DNA of 64,000 bases from Branchipolynoe longqiensis (lineage: Eukaryota > Annelida > Polychaeta > Phyllodocida > Polynoidae): positions 128,545,168 to 128,609,167 of the forward strand of contig CM059187.1 of assembly GCA_030323885.1 (NCBI GenBank), read 5' to 3'. The position numbers and the translations under genes were made by a program. Of this stretch, positions 55,148 through 64,000 are shown piece after piece. The notes beneath the pieces were generated by a model. It was not told the origin of the DNA. It ran no database searches and saw nothing but the letters and a program-made list of their open reading frames with translations. How positions within the stretch are numbered: the stretch's first letter is position 1; each line of letters opens with the position of its first letter.

Positions 55148-55287
55148 GGTTGGTTGGTTGTTGGAGTTTTACATCCTGGTAGCATCTAAGGTCATATCCG
55201 GACGGCTACCGAGTTGTATCACTAACAGTGCGCACTCATGACGATTTTATAGTGCTGCCCCACTGGGAAATGAGGCTGCCGGCACCA
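55148..55287 (-). mobile_element. SINE-A 3' half
   Basis: TTGGTTGGTTGTTGGAGTTT to CTGGGAAATGAGGCTGCCGG. Confidence 0.85.
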
Positions 55288-55350
55288 AATTTCGACACTT
55301 CTTGGTGAAGGTCCAGACATGGCATATCTCTATTAGTATTAAAAGATATA

Positions 55351-55481
55351 CAGTAAAACCTTTCTAAATCGACCGACCATGTTAGAATATCCTTACAATG
55401 GTTTGGTTGGGACCCAAATAAAGCGATCGATATAGGGGAGTGGTAGATCTGTGTAGCGGTCGGTATAGAGAGGCTTTAATG
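55351..55481. mobile_element. MITE-B copy 7, internally deleted
   Basis: CAGTAAAACCTTTCTAAATC to TATAGAGAGGCTTTAATG; shorter than usual because about 50 bp of the left part is missing. Confidence 0.85.
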
Positions 55482-55483
55482 TA

Positions 55484-55673
55484 CAGTAAAACCTCCCTAA
55501 CCGACCACCTCCACAGGTCGACCACTCCCCTATGTCGATCGCTTTATTTGAGTCCTAAACATCCCCCATACAATACGATTTTACCATTATTCTAGCTCTC
55601 TGAACCGACCATCTCCCTAAATCGACCACTTTATGTCGGTCCCTTTGTCCGCCGATTTAGAGAGGTTGTACTG
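55484..55673. mobile_element. MITE-B copy 8, tandem to copy 7
   Basis: CAGTAAAACCTCCCTAACCG to GATTTAGAGAGGTTGTACTG. The two copies share only a TA between them, so one probably inserted at the other's TA. Confidence 0.88.
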
Positions 55674-55971
55674 AATTAATATATATTTTTTCTAAGATAT
55701 ATATTAATAAATTAATAAATATATAATCCCCTACATACATCTATATAAATGAACGTACATCTTAGATTTGTGATTTATTTGTAGCATTTAAGGCATTTCA
55801 ATTGAGTTTTCTTTAATTATATTTGAAAATAGATGCCATCCCCCTTTTTAAAAGCACATTAGCTTACGGAAGTTATAAGTACTGACCCCAATGCTACTGC
55901 ATATACCACTATACCCACCACTATCAGGGTCAAGTAGTATTGAAGCCTGTGTTGGTATACTCGTGACATGA
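55674..55971. other. AT-rich non-coding sequence
   Basis: Nothing recognised. Confidence 0.5.
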
Positions 55972-56150
55972 CAGTAAAACCTCTCTATACCGATGCCTCC
56001 ACAAATATACCAGTACCCTATATTGATCGCTTTATTTGGGTCCCAACAATACCATTGTAAGGATATTCTAACTCTCTAAACCAATCAGCTGCCTAAATGG
56101 ACCACTTAAAGACGGTCCCATGGTCGGTCGATTTAGAGAGGTTTTCCTGT
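55972..56150. mobile_element. MITE-B copy 9
   Basis: CAGTAAAACCTCTCTATACC to GATTTAGAGAGGTTTTCCTG. Confidence 0.88.
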
Positions 56151-56189
56151 ACTAATAAAAGCTCTATTTGTGGATGTAGTTACACATCA

Positions 56190-56635
56190 CAACGTTAATA
56201 GGACGGGTGTTGGCGGCCTGGTCTCCCAGTGCGGCAGCACTATAAGCTCCCCATGAAAAAAAAGTTCCTTTTATTTAATGAAACCTCTAGAGTACATTGA
56301 TTTTTATCCTCAGCGATTGGACGACAAACAAATGGTCATTCTGACATATTTCTTTGAAGGAAACCTGCTGCCGCCACATAGGCTACTCTTTATGATAAGC
56401 AGAAAGGGCTCTTTTATACACACTTTCTCAGAGACAGTACAGGACATACCACAGCCTTTGCTGAACCAGTTGTGGACCACTGGTTGGAATGGAAAATAAC
56501 CCAAACTGCAAATGGGTCCACTGAGCTACGTCCGCTCCTAAGGTCGCACTCAGATATGCACTGTCACAAATCGGTACCAGTCCTGATATGAGCTGAGATG
56601 TTGCCAGGACATAAACCTATAACAACCAACCAATA
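56190..56635 (+). mobile_element. SINE-A 3' part interrupted by SINE-2
   Basis: TTGGCGGCCTGGTCTCCCAG to about 56258, then SINE-2, then CACAAATCGGTACCAGTCCT to ACAACCAACCAA at 56560-56635. Confidence 0.8.
56258..56545 (-). mobile_element. SINE-2 copy 2
   Basis: TTTTATTTAATGAAACCTCT tail side, GAAAGGGCTCTTTTATACAC body, CACTGAGCTACGTCCGCTCC antisense tRNA head. Confidence 0.8.
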
Positions 56636-56639
56636 TTTC

Positions 56640-56787
56640 AATCGGACGAAATAGCCGAATCGCTAGAACCGCTGCCCGGCTTTCCGTACGGGAGGTAGTG
56701 AGTTCGAACTGCAACCAAGTGAAACTAATGACTTCCAAAATTGAGACTTGTCGCTACCTCGGCTGGTGGTCGGCATTAATAGGATAA
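56640..56787 (+). mobile_element. SINE-A head half (split by E2c)
   Basis: ACGAAATAGCCGAATCGCTA head to CGGCATTAATAGGATAA. Confidence 0.85.
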
Positions 56788-57277
56788 GGCCCAGTCACAC
56801 CTTACCGGACTTGGGAACTGGACACTGTCCCGTGAAATACGGCAATGTCCGGTACATGTCCGGTACCCATCCGGCGGTGTCCGGTGGTGTCTGGCGGTGT
56901 CCGGTACAAGTTTTGAACATGCACAAAATTTTACCGGACACCACCGGACTAACGTTACTGGTTGGTGTCCAGTATGTCTGGTACCCATCCGTACATATCC
57001 ATTACCCATCCGTTGGTGTCCGGTTGATGTCCGGTTTGTCTGTTTTGTACGGTACATGTCCGGTACCCATTGGCTACGTGTCCGGTTCTCGTCCGGTTCT
57101 CGCCGGTACATGGGCGGTACATGTATGGTACATGTCTGGTCGCCCGGCGGCAATTGACCCAATTACGCTCCATTTCGCTACATTTCGATACATTTTGTCA
57201 CCGGACACCACCGGACTATACAATTCTTTGTCCGGTTCACGCCCGTTGCTCAATCCTGTAAGGTGTGACAGGCGCTA
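56788..57277. mobile_element. TWA-clan element E2c inside a SINE-A
   Basis: Left GGCCCAGTCACACCTTACCG; right read inward GCGCCTGTCACACCTTACAG. The SINE continues after TAA (57278-57280), giving a TAA duplication with 56785-56787. The interior iterates TGTCCGGTACATG / GGTACCCATCCG. A long palindrome GTGTCCGGTACAAGTTTTG / CAAAATTTTACCGGACAC lies at 56897-56942. Confidence 0.92.
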
Positions 57278-57465
57278 TAAGTCAAGGACTGGTTTGCTAA
57301 GAATCAGGATACTGTGACTGAGTGGGATGTCAGGTCATGATACCGGTAGCACTGTCTTCAACTGGAACAACTGTTTAAGGTTGCCATGAGTATGCAGTGT
57401 CACAAGTCGGTACCCCTCCGGATGTGAGCTGGAAAGTTGCTAGGGTGTAAAACACCAACAATGCA
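57278..57465 (+). mobile_element. SINE-A tail half (split by E2c)
   Basis: GTCAAGGACTGGTTTGCTAA to GTTGCTAGGGTGTAAAACAC. Confidence 0.85.
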
Positions 57466-57599
57466 TCACAATATTAACTTTGCTTGTTAATATGCTAAGC
57501 CACTCCATCAAAACATATTGTGAATATGTGTGCATTATTAATGGTATTTGTAGACATTATATTCCATATATAAGATATTACATACTTGTTTATATAGTT

Positions 57600-57825
57600 T
57601 TGTTGTTGGAGTTTTAGATCTTGGAAACATAAAAATCATATCGGGATGGATACCAACTTGTCACAGTGCGCACACATGGTCTCCTTATAATACCACCCCA
57701 CTTAAAAACAAGGCCGCTGGTACCATCACCCAATATCCCAATCAGTCAAATTATCCTGATAATACCATAACCAGTCTTTGCCGTATGTTAGTAACACTGG
57801 ACAACAGGCTAGGTAACAACAGCAG
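57600..57825 (-). mobile_element. SINE-A, antisense partner of a head-to-head pair
   Basis: TTGTTGTTGGAGTTTTAGAT to CAACAGGCTAGGTAACAACA; the head is missing where the next copy begins. Confidence 0.82.
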
Positions 57826-57837
57826 TTTGAACATAAT

Positions 57838-58160
57838 GAGTAGAGCGCCTGTCTCCTGTTTTAGGAGATCGGGAGATCCGAACCTATGAGTTTGTGGGTT
57901 CGAATCCTGGTCGAGTCAAACCAATGATTTAAAAATGTATACCTGTCACTTCCTAGCTTGGCGCTCTGCATTATTAGGATAGGGCAGGGTCAGGTTGGCT
58001 CAGTGTCAGGATAATGTGACTGAGTGGGTCCTAGTGCTGGCAGCCGGATTTCCCAGTGGGGCAACACTAAAAAGTCATTATGAGTGCGCACTGTCCCAAG
58101 TCGTTACCCGTCCTGATATTACCTTAGATGTTGGTAGGACGGAAGACAATCAACAAGCAA
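57838..58160 (+). mobile_element. SINE-A, sense partner of a head-to-head pair
   Basis: GTAGAGCGCCTGTCTCCTGT to TTGGTAGGACGGAAGACAAT. Twelve bp separate it from the antisense copy. Confidence 0.88.
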
Positions 58161-58767
58161 AACAAAAGTCTAGCTTGACTCAAAGCCTGGGTACTTCCCG
58201 ATATGTCGGGTCTTATTCATATACCACGGATTTATATATATATATATATATATTATATACTATATAAAAGAAATTAGTTCTCTATTCTGTCTTCTATGTT
58301 CTATGTTGTCCGATCTACGTTGTGCGTTGTGCGATGTATGTTGTGTGGTGTACGTAATATGTTGTGCGTTATACGTGGTACGTTGTACGTTGTACGTTGT
58401 ATATTTATACACCATCTATTTATATACACGTGGGGTGATGCATAAAACGAGCAGCAACCTTTTTAATAGTTATTATTTGGTTTTGTTCTTTTTAACACTG
58501 CTCAATTTGTTGCTACTCACGGAGCATGACTATAGTTCGTAAGTAATAAAGTCACCTTGACGTGATGCGACAGGGACACACTATGACTAGTAGGAGGGAG
58601 GCCACATGTGACCTTAGTAGTATATGTGTTCAGGGAAGTGAGTTTTTGTTTGTCCTCTTCGCACATCATTGATGCAGCGATGGAGACACAAGTAGTAGTT
58701 GAAAAGTACCGCCATCTCCGGGCAGAGCATGCGCTCTTGGATGTCCCACATTTTTTGGGCTTTTTTT
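58161..58767. other. Non-coding; (TA)n and TACGTTG repeats
   Basis: (TA)n at 58230-58252 and a degenerate TACGTTGTGCGTTG array at about 58300-58400; otherwise unique. Confidence 0.6.
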
Positions 58768-59046
58768 CTTGAAGATGTATACTGCCTTTCATGGATAAGT
58801 CTGAATAGACTTGTTTTCAGCATTAGACACTTTGTCGATAGAAAGCCCGAGCCTACACTTTTACCAACCCAAGGGATTTTTAACCTCCTACAACACATAG
58901 ACATGGCATGAGAGCAACCGGCCTTTGATGACGCTGTAACTTATACACAGCAGTGGAAATCCAAATTGGCAGAGGTGGGGGCACAGGGAATTGAACCTAA
59001 AAAAAGGCAGACACTCTAACCACTCTGCCACAGAGAACACCACAAT
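58768..59046 (-). mobile_element. SINE-3 copy 2
   Basis: CTTGAAGATGTATACTGCCT to antisense head CTCTAACCACTCTGCCACAG; collinear with 31570-31905. Confidence 0.88.
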
Positions 59047-59398
59047 CAGAGTTTGTTCAGTGATCCAGGAAACAACAAAATATATATACAGTAGAGACTG
59101 TCTCCAAAGGACAAGTCTGCATCCCTCCCTAATTTTATCCTTATAGAATAGTCATTAGAGAAACAGTCAAATGAGATAAAACAAGCAATTTGTATACTTG
59201 AATTAAAAATAACACTCTTCACTCATGGCAAGTGTTCGGCGACCACAAAGAGACTCGGCAGGCAGGTGCTTCTGTATCATGGTACAATGTGTATGGAGTA
59301 TGCATGCAACTGATTTCTTTTCAAGTGCATGGGTACATCTGAAGGGATATTTAGAAGAAAATGAACGTAGTCATGCTATGTTACTTTATATTGAGACC
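59047..59398. other. Unique non-coding sequence
   Basis: A 65-codon frame at 59225 has no recognisable domain. Confidence 0.5.
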
Positions 59399-59750
59399 AG
59401 ATGGGATGGGATGGCTGAGTGAGTTGAGCGTCCGTCTCCCGTTTTGGTAGAACCTGGGATTCGAACTGGTAGATTCAAACCCTGGTCGAGTCAAACCCAT
59501 GAATTACAAATTTATATGTGTCACTTCCTAGTGAGATGCTCGGCATTATTAGGATATTGCTAGGCCTGGTTGAGTCAGTGTCTGGATAATGTGACTGCGA
59601 GGGATATCAGGGCATAGTGCTGACAGCCTGGTCTTCCAGTGGGGCAGCACTGTAAAGTCGCAATAAGCGCGCACTGTTACAGGTCGGTACCCATCGTGAT
59701 ATGATTTTAGATATTGTCAGCACGTAAAACCCCCAACAACCAGCCATATT
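59399..59750 (+). mobile_element. SINE-A, full length
   Basis: Head GGATGGCTGAGTGAGTTGAG, B-box region ATTCGAACTGG, tail CCCCCAACAACCAGCC. Confidence 0.92.
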
Positions 59751-60000
59751 TATAATGATAGCATAAGGCACGTAGGATTTGTTAGCTAAACTTCGTATGA
59801 TCTGGATTTTTTTTAAACCGACCACACACATAAAACCAACAGGCCTTCTAGAAATATGGCGCATGCGTAGATTCCTAGTATAGGTTTGCATGTTTACCCG
59901 AGCAACCTGCCCCGGAGTTCACCCTGGCCTTTGCCACGTGTGGACAACTAGTGCCATCCTAGCCTGAGGCGACACCACCGGCATATTTCAGAACTACACA
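59751..60000. other. Unique non-coding sequence
   Basis: Nothing recognised. Confidence 0.5.
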
Positions 60001-60450
60001 CTTGCGAGCCTACGGTCCGCAGACGATCTTGGCCACAGAAACAAAAGCGGTAGAATTAATCCAAACGCTGCTGAGCATCAACCATTATCTGTAGACGAAT
60101 GATGAAAAGTGGCGTTGGTTGCAAAAAAAAACACCATAACCCCGATTCAATCGGCGTGGTGATGTTTTGATCTCGCGGTGACGAGACTGCGGTGTGTTTT
60201 GCATACGCTGCGCGCGCATTGCATTACGTAGTGCTTATTGATCACGCATAATGTCGCTGCGCATTATGTTAATCATCTTTGGGCCGTGTGAACGCAGGCG
60301 CCATCTACGAACGATGCCATGAACTAATTTCTAGGAAACGCCTGGAATTGTCGCCATGAATGGCGCTGCAGTGCACTTGGTGTCCACGGCACGGGTTACT
60401 GAAGACGAAACCGCTACGTGGTAAAAGGAAACTGTAGTTTCGTATCCAGC
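60001..60450. promoter_or_regulatory. Candidate regulatory element
   Basis: Repeat-free, CpG-containing and rich in homeodomain/POU-like words (GCATTACGTAGTGC, GCGCATTATGTTAATC). It includes a reverse CTCF-like core at 60298-60311. Inference from composition only. Confidence 0.3.
60298..60311 (-). promoter_or_regulatory. CTCF-like core, reverse
   Basis: The complement TTCGTAGATGGCGC matches 11 of 14 CTCF core positions, including AGATGGCGC. It points back towards SoxC, opposite to the three upstream sites. Confidence 0.35.
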
Positions 60451-61267
60451 GATCTGATCCACACTCGAGATGTGCTATTGATTAGCAACCCATAGCTTCT
60501 AAAAAAGATATCTGTTAATATCACAGTTTTCCGGGTTTTTATAAGTTTTTTTTTAGGAAGGGTGTTTGGGCTCTTTTGGGTTGAATCTATATCTTACACA
60601 CTCTAGGGTTCGGTTTAGCTGTTAGCTTTGTTACATTAAACTAGTCACACCTTAACAACATTAACCTGATTGTCAAAGAAACTCTTCCTGATGAATACAA
60701 GTGCCATATACTCTACATACAGATAAGCAATTGTTGGATAAATCCACTGTCCGTATTAGCCTAATGATCCATAACCGGAATATCCTACCTGCGCGATAAC
60801 TAGGTATGGTTCAAGTAGTTTATTTTCCTTAGTTCATGTGATATGTGTCATAGGATCACATACCACAATGGAAGCGTTGATCACAACCTAGTCAATATGA
60901 CTACCAGACTAGCTGTTCTGTCCATCTGCACCATGACCAGATTGACCTATTGAACTGGTAAACCCATATCTTCTCAAACTTGGACGCAATACACTTTTAC
61001 TTGTTTTAAATAACTTAGTCAAGGAGATATCATACATTGAATACAATTATTAAAGATGAATCATGGTTGTCCCGGTCCATGATGTTTGACATGTGTTTAT
61101 TTTCCAATATTCCTTAACGACAGCGGGGCTATTTCTATTAAGGCATGTGTTTGGTAAGAAAATGATATAGTTTGGTCGCGGTACATTGTACTAGCTAGGA
61201 TGGTCGTCGTCCTTTCAGGGTTGGGAGTAAAACTAACAGATGGATCTGGTGCTTGTCTCATGTGAGA
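60451..61267. other. Unique non-coding sequence
   Basis: No repeat or gene recognised. Confidence 0.5.
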
Positions 61268-61603
61268 TGAGTTTGTTTGTTGTTGTTTTACGTCCTATCA
61301 ACATCTAAGGTCATATCAGGACGGGTACCGACTTGTGACAGTGTGCACTCATGGCAACCTTATAGTGCTGTCCCACTGGGAAACCAGGCTGCCGGCACCA
61401 TGACCTGGTATCCCACTCAGTCACATTATCCTGACACTGAGCACACCAGTCCTTGACCTGTCCTAATAATGCCGAGTGCCTGGCTATGAAGCGACAAGTA
61501 TAAATTTTTAAGCCATTGGTTTGACTCGACCAGGGTTCGAACCGACGATCTACCAGCACGGGAGACGGACGCTCTAACTCATTCGGCCATCCCGTCTGGT
61601 CAT
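61268..61603 (-). mobile_element. SINE-A, full length
   Basis: GTTTGTTGTTGTTTTACGTC to CATTCGGCCATCCCGTCTGG. Very similar to the copy at 13603-13945; together they define the consensus best. Confidence 0.93.
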
Positions 61604-62834
61604 GTGAGATGAGATTGGAGAGAAATAAAAAAGCTTCTTATGAGATTATCATACAAAACAATCTCTTACCGAGTTCAGTGTTTCTATTCCTTTCCCTATT
61701 CTCTCACAAATCCACACCCTTGTGTACTAGCAGCAAACTCCTTTGAACTGTCCACCCCCTTACTGAGTGAGCCTTAACATGCTTCCAATTGGATTCTACT
61801 CAGGTGCGTAATTAATCAAGATCAACCTACTAACACAAGCAATAGCCTCATCTGAGATTGTCCTAAAGATCTGATCAAGCCCAAGAGCCCACCCTACACC
61901 CTACAACCACTAGCCTTTGAAAAAAAAGTATTTCATCTCTAGAAAGTTATTCAGTTTTGCCCTATTAACCCTTCACCATGCTGCTCTAACATCTCTATGC
62001 TTCTTTCTTCTATTGTCCCATTCTGTACACATCATTCATATCAATAATGTTTTGCTTCTTATCTTGTAATTGTCCATCTATGTTGCTATATCTCTAAGTG
62101 AGGAGTGGCATTTGCCATTAGTGCTGGAAGAGTGGTGCGTCTATGCACTGAAAATATGGTATTCAGAGGGGAAAACACAAAACAAGTAAATAACAAATGC
62201 ACACACAAAAAACTTAAGTTTTTTGAGAAAGAAAAATATAACCCTTCACCTAGTTCCTTCATATGGCATATCTCCACATTGCTTCTATATTTATAGTTCC
62301 AAGAAACCATACCAAGCGTCGTGTGGGCCAGGGATCTGAATATTACAGTTTTCTCCGTCACCCCAATGGTAAACACGAGCAGTCACCAACCCCAGATAGT
62401 CCTCCTCACCACACGAATCTTACAAGTAAAGTAGAGTAAACAAAGATACACAGTAAAACAGGTTAGGGCACGCGTAATCAGGAACCGCCTCGAGTCCCGC
62501 TCAACCAGAAACAGGTCAGACGCGTGAGTACTTCGTGAGTGACTCGCTGTTGAGCAACTCACATGTACTTCTCATGTCACCCTCCCCCTAACGGTGTCAA
62601 GCAACATCCTCCACCCAGACTCTCCACCCGACTCTAGTGTTCTTACGCTCTATAGAGCTCCGAATTTCGCATATCATTACACACATGTTTACATACATGT
62701 ATATGTTTCTGTGTGTGTGTGTTACTAAATAGGATACATATTTGTAGGCTGGATATTTTCAGGACATCTGATGAAAGCCAAATGTATATAATATTGACGC
62801 AAATATGTGGATTATTTTGTAAATAGTATATATT
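61604..62834. other. Unique non-coding sequence
   Basis: Repeat-free by eye; short frames only. Confidence 0.5.
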
Positions 62835-62890
62835 TGTTTGTTTGTTGGTGTTTTATGTCCTAGCAACATCTAAGGTCACATCAGGACGGA
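62835..62890 (-). mobile_element. SINE-A tail fragment
   Basis: TTGTTTGTTGGTGTTTTATG and ACATCTAAGGTCACATCAGG. Confidence 0.8.
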
Positions 62891-63889
62891 AATAGCATAG
62901 ATATGGGGGTGGATATTTACAGGGGAGTTAAGGAAAGTTAGATGTATAGTGATGCAAATATGTGCGTCACTAAAGATACCATTGATACTTGTGGAGTGTA
63001 TATTTCCAGCACAGCTTATGAAATCTAGATTTACATCGATGCAAACATGTGGATTCTAAAAATAAATGCTTTTATTTCATAAGTTGGTGAAAATAATCGG
63101 TGAACTGTTAATCAAGCACCCTTTGCGAGTACCGGTGTCTGGTCACACTGAGATTACTTACCACATAGTGACCTTTATCAGGAACCTTTAAAGTTAAGTT
63201 TAATTAAATTGTATTTACACAACAAAGACCTTTCTGTATGGGCGCTTATCTAAGAACTAATTATATAATGAGGAACAAAGTGAAGAGAATGAGTAGAAAA
63301 CACAAATCTTGCACACACAGCATATTAATATTTCTCATCCATAATTATGTTGTGTGTATAATATGAAGGCGAAACAGGACGAATCATAGCTCTATATCAA
63401 AATGTGTGCATCGATATATGCCTTCATGTGATGGCTGAAATTCCGTGTTAAAAACTAAAAGTACTCTGGCAGTAGTACTCGAGAAGAAACAACAAAAACC
63501 ACGAACACCAGAAAACAAAAAAAACCATCGGAAACAAATTATACAATCTAGCATTGTGAAAGGTATTTGCAATATTTTGCCGATGTTACTATATTGCACT
63601 GCTAAAGGTAATCTTATTTAATTTTTTTAATTCCCTCAAATTAGTTTTCCTTCCTCCACTGATCTAAATATGGGCATTTTCTCAGGTTCATCGATTGTTT
63701 TTCTTCCATGTCCGTAATTTAATCTAGCATCCCACGATGCAATAATTATTTGCCGTAGTGACATTACCTTCGGTGCTGTTAGGAAGTAAAATACCTTTTT
63801 GTCTGTGTGATAACATCTGCAGTTACATTATTCAAAGAACTTATTGTTATTAATGCAACTTTGTCTTAGAGGAAAACGTGAACGTTCTC
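62891..63889. other. AT-rich non-coding sequence
   Basis: No supported feature. Confidence 0.5.
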
Positions 63890-64000
63890 TTAAAGCTGCA
63901 CAGTCCGATGAAATATCAAATTTTCAAAACCAAACCAATTATCTAGATTTGATTTTACATATCTAACTTAGATACTGATGCACTTATTAAGCATTTGATT
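63890..64000 (+). mobile_element. MITE-D, cut by window edge
   Basis: TTAAAGCTGCACAGTCCGAT through TGCACTTATTAAGCATTTG; the rest lies beyond the window. Confidence 0.9.

Noticed and set aside
56748..57317. 189-codon frame
   Set aside because: Built from TGTCCGGTACATG iterations of E2c plus flanking SINE sequence.

Overview
This is nuclear DNA from an animal, and the repeats point to a lophotrochozoan, most likely a mollusc. The evidence is one intronless SoxC transcription-factor gene with an animal-type promoter, a very dense load of tRNA-derived SINEs whose body resembles the Meta domain of MetaSINEs, a second SINE of a type common in gastropods and bivalves, many MITEs, long AT/GT microsatellites and unusually many poly-G runs. 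There is nothing bacterial, no CRISPR array and no operon. The molluscan assignment rests on remembered repeat similarity and is not proven.

Gene content is almost nil. The only gene I can defend is SoxC at 19853-21040 (+, 395 aa). It has an SRY-type HMG box and the hallmark SoxC C-terminal activation tail. Upstream lie a TATA box (19643), an initiator (about 19671) and six CCAAT boxes spread over about 260 bp. The 5' UTR of about 180 nt has no upstream ATG. The remaining 60 kb or more looks like the gene-poor surroundings of a developmental regulator. A few GC-rich or sequence-complex islands (11.1-11.35, 17.4-18.2, 23.5-24.07, 29.5-29.76 and 60.0-60.45 kb) are candidate regulatory DNA, and several CTCF-like sites flank the gene.

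Repeats fill most of the rest. (1) SINE-A: about 30 full or partial copies on both strands. (2) SINE-2, SINE-3 and SINE-4: two or three copies each. (3) MITE-B and MITE-C: pogo/Tigger-like, TA target. (4) MITE-D: about 350 bp, TTAA target, eleven copies. (5) MITE-G: 8-bp target duplication, hAT-like, two copies. (6) A clan of CpG-rich elements (called E1, E2 and F here) with TGTCACAC- or GGCACACAC-containing terminal inverted repeats, 3-bp TWA target duplications, interiors built from degenerate short iterations, and a palindrome inside. In the E1 and E2 branches the palindrome is recognisably the same sequence (around TTTTGTGCATGCACAAAA) although termini and interiors differ. Two E1 elements have had an arm replaced or expanded by (TCTGTG)n microsatellite.

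Nested insertions allow target-site duplications to be read directly: E1 and E2 inside SINEs give TTA and TAA; MITE-D inside MITE-B gives TTAA; MITE-G inside SINE-A gives 8 bp; MITE-B inside SINE-A gives TA; and one SINE-A has an empty-site partner in a local duplication. The E1/E2/F clan is my best candidate for something not yet described.
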